This document shows, in pieces, positions 41,509 to 49,327 of a DNA stretch of 64,000 nucleotides. Source of the DNA: JBFONV01 sp040779335 (lineage in GTDB: Bacteria; Pseudomonadota; Gammaproteobacteria; Enterobacterales; Alteromonadaceae); contig JBFONV010000001.1 of the NCBI GenBank assembly GCA_040779335.1, forward strand, positions 992,001 to 1,056,000, given 5' to 3'. Position numbers and translations under genes: made by a program. Every line of letters starts with the position of its first letter. Positions within the stretch are counted from its first letter, which is position 1. A model generated the notes under the pieces. It saw only the letters and a program-made list of their open reading frames with translations. It was not told where the DNA came from and made no database searches.

Positions 41509-42201
41509 TCAAGCTATTGCTTTTTGTGCAACGATTTCCAATTCACTGACTCGACCGTCTTTAATTTGAATGGTTCGAGAAGCTTGTTGTGCCAAATCAG
41601 CATCATGGGTCACCATGATAATAGTGGTGCCTTGGCCATTAATTTCTTTTAACAAAGACATCACGCCTTGTGCCATTTCGGTATCTAAATTTCCGGTTGG
41701 CTCATCGGCAAGTAAAAAACGAGGATCTGTTGCTAGCGCTCTTGCGATGGCAACGCGTTGCTGTTGTCCGCCTGATAATTGACTTGGTAAGTGCTTCATG
41801 CGAGATGCCAGACCAACGCGTTCTAGGTTCGCTTCAATACGTTGTCGACGCTCTTTGGCATTAAATCCTCGATAGCGCAGTGGCACATCAACATTATCAA
41901 AAAGATTCAAATCAGGAATTAAATTAAAGCCTTGAAAGATAAAACCAATTTTTTCATTTCTGACGCGTGACCGTCCGTTGTCATTGAGGTTACCTATATC
42001 TTTACCGTCAAGTAAAAATTGACCACTCGTAAAGGTTTCCAGCAATCCGGCAATATTTAGAAAAGTGGTTTTACCCGAACCAGACGGTCCGGTAACACTA
42101 ATAAAATCCCCTTCATTGACGGTGAGGTTAAAATCTCGAAGGGCATGGGTTTGTATGTCGCCAGTTTGAAATGTTTTGTTGATATTATTCATTGTTAACA
42201 T
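41509..42201 (-). CDS. ABC transporter ATP-binding protein (MacB/LolD type)
   Basis: A 230-aa ATPase. Walker A is GPSGSGKTTFLN (~39-50), Q-loop IGFIFQGFNLIPDL, signature LSGGQQQRVAIARAL (~141-155), Walker B RFLLADEPTGNLD and switch His in IMVTHDADLAQQ. The ADEPTGNLD and NLIP patterns are typical of the MacB/LolD/FtsE group. It energises the two FtsX-type permeases downstream; the adaptor gene is immediately upstream. Confidence 0.95.
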   Translation of the reverse strand: MLTMNNINKTFQTGDIQTHALRDFNLTVNEGDFISVTGPSGSGKTTFLNIAGLLETFTSGQFLLDGKDIGNLNDNGRSRVRNEKIGFIFQGFNLIPDLNLFDNVDVPLRYRGFNAKERRQRIEANLERVGLASRMKHLPSQLSGGQQQRVAIARALATDPRFLLADEPTGNLDTEMAQGVMSLLKEINGQGTTIIMVTHDADLAQQASRTIQIKDGRVSELEIVAQKAIA

Positions 42202-42224
42202 CGTATTATCCTTATTTTACGTTG

Positions 42225-42282
42225 ATACCAAGTGGATTTATTGATTGTGCTGATTGCAAAAACTATTCAATCTACTTGGTAT
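42225..42282. repeat. imperfect inverted repeat between adaptor and ATPase genes
   Basis: ATACCAAGTGGATT (42225-42238) and AATCTACTTGGTAT (42269-42282) are inverted copies with one mismatch, around a 30-base centre containing two ATTG-rich half repeats. It fits a small intergenic palindromic element; it could attenuate or process the operon mRNA between the adaptor and the ATPase. Confidence 0.5.
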
Positions 42283-42286
42283 TAAA

Positions 42287-43564
42287 TTATTGGCTGATGA
42301 GTACTTGTTCGGCTGATTCAAAAATATCGGTGCCAGAGATAATGATTTGGTCGCCTTCAGATAGCCCTTCCATTATTTCTACGTTGCTCAGGCTACGAGC
42401 GCCTATTTTTATCGGGGTTTTACGGGCTAGTCCGTTGGTGATTTTATAGGCAAATCGACCGCCACTACTTTCTAAAAACTGTCCTCGTTGTACTTGTAAC
42501 ACTTGTTCTTTTTGCTCAAGAATAATACGTGTTGTTAGGCGCTGATTTTGACGCAGACTTTGCGGGATACCTGTAGTGAAACGCACTCGCCCAGTAACCT
42601 GATTGTTCAGTATTTCGGGAGAAATTGTTACCAGACGAGCACGATAGTTTTGCTGTTGTGATTGGATTTCGACATCCATGCCTATAGCTAAATCATCGGC
42701 ATAGCTTTCAGGAATATCGATTTCTACTTCAAAGTTACTTAAATCAACAACAGTTAAAATTGCTTGGTTTTTGGTCAGAAAGGTTTTATTAATGACATTC
42801 AAGTTACCGACAATACCGTTTACTGGCGAGCTAATGCGTAAACCGTCAACTTGGCGTTGCAAGTCGGCGACTTTTAGTTGCTGACGCTGTAATTCTAAGC
42901 CCAAGGTTTTACTTTCAAAATCTTGGCTTTCTTTGTTCAGCTGTGCGTCTTTAAATGCGTGTTGATATTGTAAGGTAGCGTTTTCTAATTCATCTTGTGC
43001 TTTTTCGAAATCTATTTGGCTAATTGCATTTTTCTCATAGCCTTGATCGGCACGGCGTTTTTCTCTTTTGGCGGTGGTAAGTTTAACGGTAGCCAAATCA
43101 ACAGCTTTTTGATCGATCAAGTTTTGCTTTTTTGCTTGAATTTTTTGTCGCTCGTAATTGAACTCTAAACTTTCAAATGACGCTTGCTCTTGAGAAAGGC
43201 GGTTAGTGAGCTCTGGACTGTCAACGGTGGCTAACAACTGGCCTTTATTGACTTCGTGTCCTGCTTCAATTGCTAATGTTATTGTGCCATCAGCGGGGCT
43301 GTATACTGTTGGACTCACTGCCGCAACGACTCTGCCTTGGGTAGATATATCTCGAGTGAAGTCAGCTTTGGTGATTGTGCCTATGCGGACTCTGTCTAGG
43401 GATATTGAACGCTCTGCTTGACTCCAATTACTGGCAGCAGGTGCGATTTGCCATACAATCGTCGAGAGTAGGGCGATACTGGCTGTGCTTATTAGCCATT
43501 TTTTTGATGTTGATTTTGTTGACGTAATCGTTACGTCTTGGTTACTGGTATCTTTTATTGTCAT
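42287..43564 (-). CDS. HlyD/MacA-type periplasmic adaptor protein
   Basis: A 425-aa membrane-fusion protein. A single TM lies at ~24-45 (WLISTASIALLSTIVWQIAP). The biotinyl-lipoyl half motif SPADGTITLAIEAGHEVNKG, a long coiled-coil hairpin (~125-240, rich in Gln/Lys/Glu/Ala), and the second lipoyl half LRISSPVNGIVGNLNV follow. Beta-barrel and membrane-proximal domains close it. It bridges the MacB-like permeases to an outer membrane channel; no TolC gene is present. GGGAG precedes the ATG. Confidence 0.93.
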   Translation of the reverse strand: MTIKDTSNQDVTITSTKSTSKKWLISTASIALLSTIVWQIAPAASNWSQAERSISLDRVRIGTITKADFTRDISTQGRVVAAVSPTVYSPADGTITLAIEAGHEVNKGQLLATVDSPELTNRLSQEQASFESLEFNYERQKIQAKKQNLIDQKAVDLATVKLTTAKREKRRADQGYEKNAISQIDFEKAQDELENATLQYQHAFKDAQLNKESQDFESKTLGLELQRQQLKVADLQRQVDGLRISSPVNGIVGNLNVINKTFLTKNQAILTVVDLSNFEVEIDIPESYADDLAIGMDVEIQSQQQNYRARLVTISPEILNNQVTGRVRFTTGIPQSLRQNQRLTTRIILEQKEQVLQVQRGQFLESSGGRFAYKITNGLARKTPIKIGARSLSNVEIMEGLSEGDQIIISGTDIFESAEQVLISQ

Positions 43565-43782
43565 ACATTTCTCCCGAATGTTAATGACTAAGTCGTTAAC
43601 AAGAAGAAAAAGGTTTAAAAAGTTTTACAATTAAGCTGAAATTGTTGACGGGTTATATTGGTCGTTAATGGAATAGTTGTTTATTATCAATTACTTATGA
43701 TTTTTATTGGAGTGTCAAATAATGTTGAAAAGTAGTGTGTCAGAGGTACTATAAAAGGGAGTTAGAGCAATAAAGGCAATGG

Positions 43783-45345
43783 TTAATGTGTTGAGGTCTT
43801 TTTATTACTAAGTAAGCGAAATAGACCATAAGGCAATAAAAGGAGTAATGGTAGTAACCAATTAAAAATATCGCCCCAGCGACTGAATGGGGTTAGGCCA
43901 TCAACTAATTGCACTTGCGTTTTTAAGACTCCTTCTTCGAATTGTGGTATACGAGCAATGATTTTTCCGTGATGATCAACAACGGCGGTAATGCCATTAT
44001 TAGTTGAGCGTAGGAGTGGTCGAGCAAATTCAAGTGCCCGCATACGAGCGATATCTAAATGCTGATGTGGCCCGTGTGAGTCGCCAAACCATGCGTCATT
44101 GCTGACGGTAAGCAGTAAATGTGTTTGGTCAGAAAAATTGGCCGACAATTGCTGAGCAAACGCTATTTCAAAACAGATCAAGGGTAAAAGGTTTAAGTCT
44201 TTAGCCTTGAGATTAGCTTGAATATAATCACCACGGGTAAATGATGACTGCGGTAAATTAAACAACGGTGCTAATGGTCTTAATAAATCGCCGAATGGAA
44301 CAAATTCACCTATAGGAAGTAAGTGGTTTTTATAATAACGATTAGGATTATTATAATAATAATCGCCATTTTCATCACCACTTTGTTTTTTCCCTAGTAC
44401 GATCAGGCTGTTGAAATACTCTTTCGATTCAAAATTGTAATTAATAATACCAGTGATAATAGCGCTATCATTGAGCGCGGCCGACTGATTGGCTAAGGTT
44501 AAATAATCTTGGGCAACGGCTTCTACTGAAGGGATGGCAGACTCAGGCCAAATGATAATATCAGCATCATAATTTACTCGAGTTAAGTCGAGATATCTGA
44601 GCATAGTTGGCCATTCTTGATCGGGCTGCCATTTTAGTGATTGTGCGATATTCCCTTGTATTAATGCGACCACAACGGTGCGTTCTGTAGGCTTACTCCA
44701 GTGAGTGTTGCTAAATATTATAGTGAGTACCGTAATCATAGTTAACACCGCGAGATGCGATCTAATGTTCACCTTATTGACAATGTTAACTATGCAAATT
44801 GAGATAATCAGCAGCACTAGTGTAATGCCGCTTTCACCAATGACTGGCGCGAATGCGGCGAGCGGGCCATCCAGTTGACTGTAGCCAAGAGATAACCACG
44901 GAAACCCCGTTAGCAACGTGCCACGTAAATACTCACAAAGCAGCCAAGCAGAAGGAAATAACCATAGATTAACACATTTATCTGTGGTGAATTTTGCTGA
45001 TAGATAGCAGGCTAGGGCCGGAAAAATCGCTAAATAAAGACATAGGAGCAACATCAATAATAATGAAATGGCTAATGGCACGCCGCCGAATTGATCAATA
45101 GGCACGTGTACCCAACTAATGCCCGATATAAACCAGCCCATGGCAAAAATAAATCCCTGCTTAGTGGCCGAACCTAAGGTTAGTGCTTTGATTGAGTTTA
45201 ACCAAAATGGCAGCACAAAAAATGGCAGCCACCACAGAGAATAAGGCGCATAGGCAAAAACCAAACTAAGCCCGCTCAACAAGCTGAGCCAGTTTGATTT
45301 ATTTTTGATATTCGTTACTAGACGAGCATTTAACTGCTGTAGCAT
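43783..45345 (-). CDS. lnt: apolipoprotein N-acyltransferase
   Basis: A 520-aa inner-membrane enzyme that adds the third acyl chain to lipoproteins. Six or more N-terminal helices precede the nitrilase-like domain: catalytic Glu in IIWPESAIPSVEA, Lys region in YYKNHLLPIGEFVPFGDLLR, and Cys in LLPLICFEIAFAQQL. A final TM (WLLPLLLLLPYGLF) lies near the end. It is in the conserved run miaB-ybeZ-ybeY-corC-lnt, 4 bases after corC. Confidence 0.97.
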   Translation of the reverse strand: MLQQLNARLVTNIKNKSNWLSLLSGLSLVFAYAPYSLWWLPFFVLPFWLNSIKALTLGSATKQGFIFAMGWFISGISWVHVPIDQFGGVPLAISLLLMLLLCLYLAIFPALACYLSAKFTTDKCVNLWLFPSAWLLCEYLRGTLLTGFPWLSLGYSQLDGPLAAFAPVIGESGITLVLLIISICIVNIVNKVNIRSHLAVLTMITVLTIIFSNTHWSKPTERTVVVALIQGNIAQSLKWQPDQEWPTMLRYLDLTRVNYDADIIIWPESAIPSVEAVAQDYLTLANQSAALNDSAIITGIINYNFESKEYFNSLIVLGKKQSGDENGDYYYNNPNRYYKNHLLPIGEFVPFGDLLRPLAPLFNLPQSSFTRGDYIQANLKAKDLNLLPLICFEIAFAQQLSANFSDQTHLLLTVSNDAWFGDSHGPHQHLDIARMRALEFARPLLRSTNNGITAVVDHHGKIIARIPQFEEGVLKTQVQLVDGLTPFSRWGDIFNWLLPLLLLLPYGLFRLLSNKKTSTH

Positions 45346-45349
45346 AGAA

Positions 45350-46228
45350 TTAGTCAGTAATTTTGCCGGTGACAGGATGATCTTTAGGTATTGTTACTTG
45401 TAGAGTTTGAACACGGCGACTATCTGCAGCGGTTATTTTAAACTCAAAGTCATTAATGATGATTATTTCACCTTTTTTCGGCATGTGACCAAATTGATGT
45501 AAGACAATACCTCCTATAGTATCGGCATCATCTTCGTCAAATTGGCAATTAAAAAATTCATTAAAGCTAGATAATTCAGTCAGCGATTTTACTAGATATA
45601 CATTGCTGGCTAAATGTTTAATATCTTCTTCAATTTCATCATCGGTTTCGTCTTCGATTTCACCAACAATTAGTTCCAATATGTCTTCAATAGTCACCAG
45701 GCCTGATACTCCACCATATTCGTCGACGACGACCGCCATATGGTAGCGTTTAGATCGAAACTCTTTAAGTAGTGGTTCTACTTTTTTACTTTCGGGCACA
45801 ATGATGGAATCGCGGATGATTTTCTTTATCGTGCAGTCTTCCGCCTGCTGATTAAAACCATAGGCAAGCAGATCTTTTGCTAATAACATTCCTTCGATAT
45901 TGTCAACATCTTCATTAATAACGGGAAAACGTGAATGTCCGGACTCAAGAATGATCGGGAGAATTTCTTCAAGTGGTTGGTTAATATCCAGAGTAACCAT
46001 TTGAGACCGTGGTATCATAATGTCACGTACCCGTAAATCGGATACGCCCAAAACGCCTTCGATCATTTGCTTAGTTTCAGGTTTAATTAATTCCCTGTCT
46101 TCAGCATCGTTTAGTACTTCAACTAATTCTTGTTTGTTTTTCGGCTCTCCTGTAAGTGCTTGAACTAATTTTGTCCAAACGGATTTACCAGAAGAACCGT
46201 TACTAGAGTGGGGGTTGTCATCGCTCAT
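45350..46228 (-). CDS. corC: CBS-domain protein CorC/YbeX
   Basis: A 292-aa protein with paired CBS domains (VRDIMIPRSQMVTLDINQPL, ~66-190; VVVDEYGGVSGLVTIEDILE) and a C-terminal CorC_HlyC domain (FNCQFDEDDADTIGGIVLHQ). It has no N-terminal membrane domain, as usual for CorC. It is linked to Mg/Co efflux and to ribosome metabolism in E. coli. It is between ybeY and lnt. Confidence 0.95.
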   Translation of the reverse strand: MSDDNPHSSNGSSGKSVWTKLVQALTGEPKNKQELVEVLNDAEDRELIKPETKQMIEGVLGVSDLRVRDIMIPRSQMVTLDINQPLEEILPIILESGHSRFPVINEDVDNIEGMLLAKDLLAYGFNQQAEDCTIKKIIRDSIIVPESKKVEPLLKEFRSKRYHMAVVVDEYGGVSGLVTIEDILELIVGEIEDETDDEIEEDIKHLASNVYLVKSLTELSSFNEFFNCQFDEDDADTIGGIVLHQFGHMPKKGEIIIINDFEFKITAADSRRVQTLQVTIPKDHPVTGKITD

Positions 46229-46252
46229 AGAGCTTCTAATGTTCCTATCAAT

Positions 46253-46705
46253 TTAATATTCATACGGGTTTTCATAACCCTGTTGCGCTAAAATTTTTAT
46301 TTCTAGCGCTTCCATTTCGTTTGCTTCACTTTCACTTATATGATCATATCCAAGTAAATGCAAGCACCCGTGCGTGATCATATGTGCCCAGTGAGCGGTC
46401 GATGTTTTATGTTGCTGTTGGGCTTCTTGTTCAACAATATCTGCACAAACGACCAAATCACCCAATAGGTTAAGATCAATTCCTTCAGGGACTTCAAAGG
46501 GAAATGACAACACGTTTGTGGGTTTATCTTTATGACGATATTGGTAATTGAGCTGTTGGCTTTCTGTTTGTTCGACAATGCGAATAGTTAATTCATACGG
46601 CTTATTATAGGGTGTTAGTACGGCGCTGACCCATTGATAAAACAGTTCTTCTGAAGGTAAATCACTATTTTGTGTGGCAATTTGAATATCAAGCTCAATG
46701 TTCAT
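46253..46705 (-). CDS. ybeY: endoribonuclease YbeY
   Basis: A 150-aa single-strand endoribonuclease for 16S rRNA 3'-end maturation and ribosome quality control. The zinc motif is THGCLHLLGYDHISESEANE (HGxLHLxGYDH). Upstream motifs include YRHKDKPTNVLSFPFEVP and LLGDLVVCADIVEQEAQ. ATG at 46705 (MNIELDIQIA) overlaps the phoH-like gene end by 11 bases; an in-frame GTG at 46714 is also possible. Confidence 0.96.
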   Translation of the reverse strand: MNIELDIQIATQNSDLPSEELFYQWVSAVLTPYNKPYELTIRIVEQTESQQLNYQYRHKDKPTNVLSFPFEVPEGIDLNLLGDLVVCADIVEQEAQQQHKTSTAHWAHMITHGCLHLLGYDHISESEANEMEALEIKILAQQGYENPYEY

Positions 46706-47741
46706 TTGTACCACTATTGCTAGATTGCTGTTTCGCGGCTTGTTTTTGGCGGTTTATTTTTTGTTCATGAGCATCATAGGCTTCAACAATTCGAGCCACC
46801 ACAGGGTGTCTGACGACATCTTTAGACTGGAAAAAATTAAAGCTGATCCCTGGAATATCTTGTAACACTTCTATGGCGTGTCGTAATCCTGATCTTAGAC
46901 CTTTCGGTAAATCGACTTGAGTAATGTCGCCGGTAATAACTGCCCGTGAATTAAAGCCTATTCGGGTGAGGAACATTTTCATTTGTTCAACAGTGGTGTT
47001 TTGGCTTTCATCTAAGATCACAAAGGCATCATTTAATGTTCTACCGCGCATATAGGCCAATGGCGCTACTTCAATGACGTTTCTCTCAATGAGTTTCTCG
47101 ACCTTTTCAAAGCCTAACATTTCAAACAACGCATCGTATAATGGGCGTAAATAGGGATCGACCTTTTGTGATAAATCACCCGGTAGAAAACCAAGTTTTT
47201 CACCCGCTTCAACGGCAGGGCGAGTCAGTAGTATTCGTCTAATTTCTTGTCGTTCTAAGGCATCAACCGCGCAAGCGACTGCAAGGTAGGTTTTACCGGT
47301 ACCAGCAACCCCAATACCAAAACTAATATCATTGGTGATGACGTTTTGAACATAACTTTGTTGGTTATTATTGCGTGGTTTGATAACGCCGCGTTTAGTT
47401 TTGATGGTAACCATTTTTTCATAGTCAACATCTACTGGCGTGGGTTGCTGCTCAAGAACATCGGCTGCTAAAATGGCCAAGTGCACCATTTCGTCGGTAA
47501 TGATTTTCTGCTCATTTTTAACCGTGTCAGTTTCGATATATAAATCTTTTAACAGTTTGGCCACCGCGGCACAGTTAGCGGGTGCTCCAACTATTTTAAA
47601 CCGATTGCCACGATAGCTGATTTCAACACCAAGACGACGCTCAATGGTTTTGAGATTATCATCCATTGGGCCGCATAAATTTGCTTGACGATTATTATCA
47701 ACAGGTTCAAGGACAAGTTCTTGGCTAGCTTCTTTAGTCAC
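46695..47741 (-). CDS. ybeZ: PhoH-like ATPase YbeZ
   Basis: A 348-aa PhoH-family ATPase, partner of YbeY. A KH-like region is at ~30-80 (LGVEISYRGNRFKIVGAPAN), Walker A GVAGTGKTYLAVACA (~148-156), LTRPAVEAGEKLGFLPGDLS, Walker B DAFVILDESQNTT, and ITGDITQVDLPKGLRSGL. The start is GTG at 47741 with GGAA upstream; no in-frame ATG is nearby. The gene overlaps ybeY. Confidence 0.95.
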   Translation of the reverse strand: MTKEASQELVLEPVDNNRQANLCGPMDDNLKTIERRLGVEISYRGNRFKIVGAPANCAAVAKLLKDLYIETDTVKNEQKIITDEMVHLAILAADVLEQQPTPVDVDYEKMVTIKTKRGVIKPRNNNQQSYVQNVITNDISFGIGVAGTGKTYLAVACAVDALERQEIRRILLTRPAVEAGEKLGFLPGDLSQKVDPYLRPLYDALFEMLGFEKVEKLIERNVIEVAPLAYMRGRTLNDAFVILDESQNTTVEQMKMFLTRIGFNSRAVITGDITQVDLPKGLRSGLRHAIEVLQDIPGISFNFFQSKDVVRHPVVARIVEAYDAHEQKINRQKQAAKQQSSNSGTNEH

Positions 47742-47783
47742 TGTTCATTTCCATAACTTTAGATTTAATCCACAGCCTTATCG

Positions 47784-49226
47784 TTAGGGGTTAAAACTAC
47801 TAACGCCCAAGGCATCGGCCTGCTGCTTTGTCGCTTGGTGATGACTGTTTGATAAAATGTCTGCAGGTGCGTGTGCAATGCGCAGCCCCATTTCATCTTG
47901 GGTGCGCACAAGTTCACCGCGAAGTGAATTCGCATAAACGTCGGTAATTTTTACATCAACAAATTGCCCGATCACTGAGTGAGGAGCGACAAAGTTGACG
48001 ATACGATTATTTTCGGTGCGTCCTCTTAATTCCATCGGATTTTTCTTTGATGGGCCTTCAACAAGAATGCGTTGCTCAGTATTTAGCATTTGACGAGCAA
48101 TACGTAATGCTTGTTGATTGATTCTATCCTGTAAAATCTGTAAGCGTTGCTTTTTAGTTTCATCGCTAATGTCATCAGGTAAATCAGCCGCCGGTGTACC
48201 AGGTCGCGCGCTATAGATAAAGCTAAAGCTTAAGTCAAAGTCGACCGCTTGGATCAAATCCATTGTTGCTTGGAAGTCTTCATCTGTTTCACCAGGAAAG
48301 CCAATAATAAAATCAGACGACATGCAGATATCTGGACGTACTTTGCGGAGACGACGAATTTGTGATTTATATTCTATGGCTGTGTGTCCGCGCTTCATTT
48401 GAGTTAGAATACGGTCTGAACCACTTTGTACAGGCAAGTGCAGGTGGCTGACTAGTTCTGGAGTATCAGCGTAGACATCAATGATATCATCAGTAAATTC
48501 TACTGGGTGAGACGTGGTATAACGAATTCGGTCAATACCATCAATAGTTGCAACTAACCGCAATAATTCTGAAAATCGGCAGACACTGCCGTCATGGGTT
48601 TCACCGCGATAAGAGTTTACATTTTGTCCGAGTAAATTAACTTCACGAACGCCTTGTTCGGCAAGTTGCGCGATTTCATAAAGTACATCGTCTAATGGAC
48701 GACTAACTTCTTCACCACGAGTGTAAGGCACTACGCAAAACGTACAGTATTTGCTGCAGCCTTCCATAATTGAGACAAACGCAGTAGGGCCTTCTGCTTT
48801 AGGTTCGGGTAAACGGTCAAATTTTTCAATCTCTGGGAAACTGACATCAACGACTGGGCTTTTTTGCCCGGTGACTTGTTGGATCATCTCAGGCAAACGA
48901 TGTAATGTTTGTGGTCCAAATACCATATCCACGAATGGCGCGCGCTGACGTATGGCATCACCTTCTTGGGAGGCAACACAGCCACCAACACCAATTAACA
49001 AATCTGGGTTATCGTTTTTCAGGTTTTTCCAACGACCTAATTGATGAAAGACTTTTTCTTGTGCTTTCTCTCTGATTGAACAAGTATTAAGTAAAATTAC
49101 ATCGGCCTGTTCAGCTTCTTCCGCTAATTCGTACCCATGCGTAGAATCTAATAGTTCGGCTATCTTTTGCGAGTCATACTCGTTCATTTGACAACCCCAG
49201 GTTTTGATATATAGCTTTTTACTCAT
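47784..49226 (-). CDS. miaB: tRNA-2-methylthio-N6-dimethylallyladenosine synthase
   Basis: A 480-aa methylthiotransferase that modifies A37 of tRNAs reading UNN codons. N-terminal UPF0004 cluster (KTWGCQMNEYDSQKIAELLD; further Cys in LNTCSIREKA and GVGGCVASQEG), radical-SAM motif EGCSKYCTFCVVPYTRGEE (CxxxCxxC), and a C-terminal TRAM domain. Its neighbour order with ybeZ, ybeY, corC, lnt and ubiF is the same as in E. coli. Confidence 0.97.
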   Translation of the reverse strand: MSKKLYIKTWGCQMNEYDSQKIAELLDSTHGYELAEEAEQADVILLNTCSIREKAQEKVFHQLGRWKNLKNDNPDLLIGVGGCVASQEGDAIRQRAPFVDMVFGPQTLHRLPEMIQQVTGQKSPVVDVSFPEIEKFDRLPEPKAEGPTAFVSIMEGCSKYCTFCVVPYTRGEEVSRPLDDVLYEIAQLAEQGVREVNLLGQNVNSYRGETHDGSVCRFSELLRLVATIDGIDRIRYTTSHPVEFTDDIIDVYADTPELVSHLHLPVQSGSDRILTQMKRGHTAIEYKSQIRRLRKVRPDICMSSDFIIGFPGETDEDFQATMDLIQAVDFDLSFSFIYSARPGTPAADLPDDISDETKKQRLQILQDRINQQALRIARQMLNTEQRILVEGPSKKNPMELRGRTENNRIVNFVAPHSVIGQFVDVKITDVYANSLRGELVRTQDEMGLRIAHAPADILSNSHHQATKQQADALGVSSFNP

Positions 49227-49327
49227 TAATCGGTAGCCTAAAATTACACAGTCATTATAAATGGAGGCGTATTTTACTCTTTCTTTTTATCAGACGCTAG
49301 TGATTGCTGTAATAACCGACTAAATTA

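Noticed and set aside
43565..43782. Possible small gene between the adaptor gene and lnt
   Set aside because: Both strands have many stops and no ribosome site with a start; treated as intergenic.
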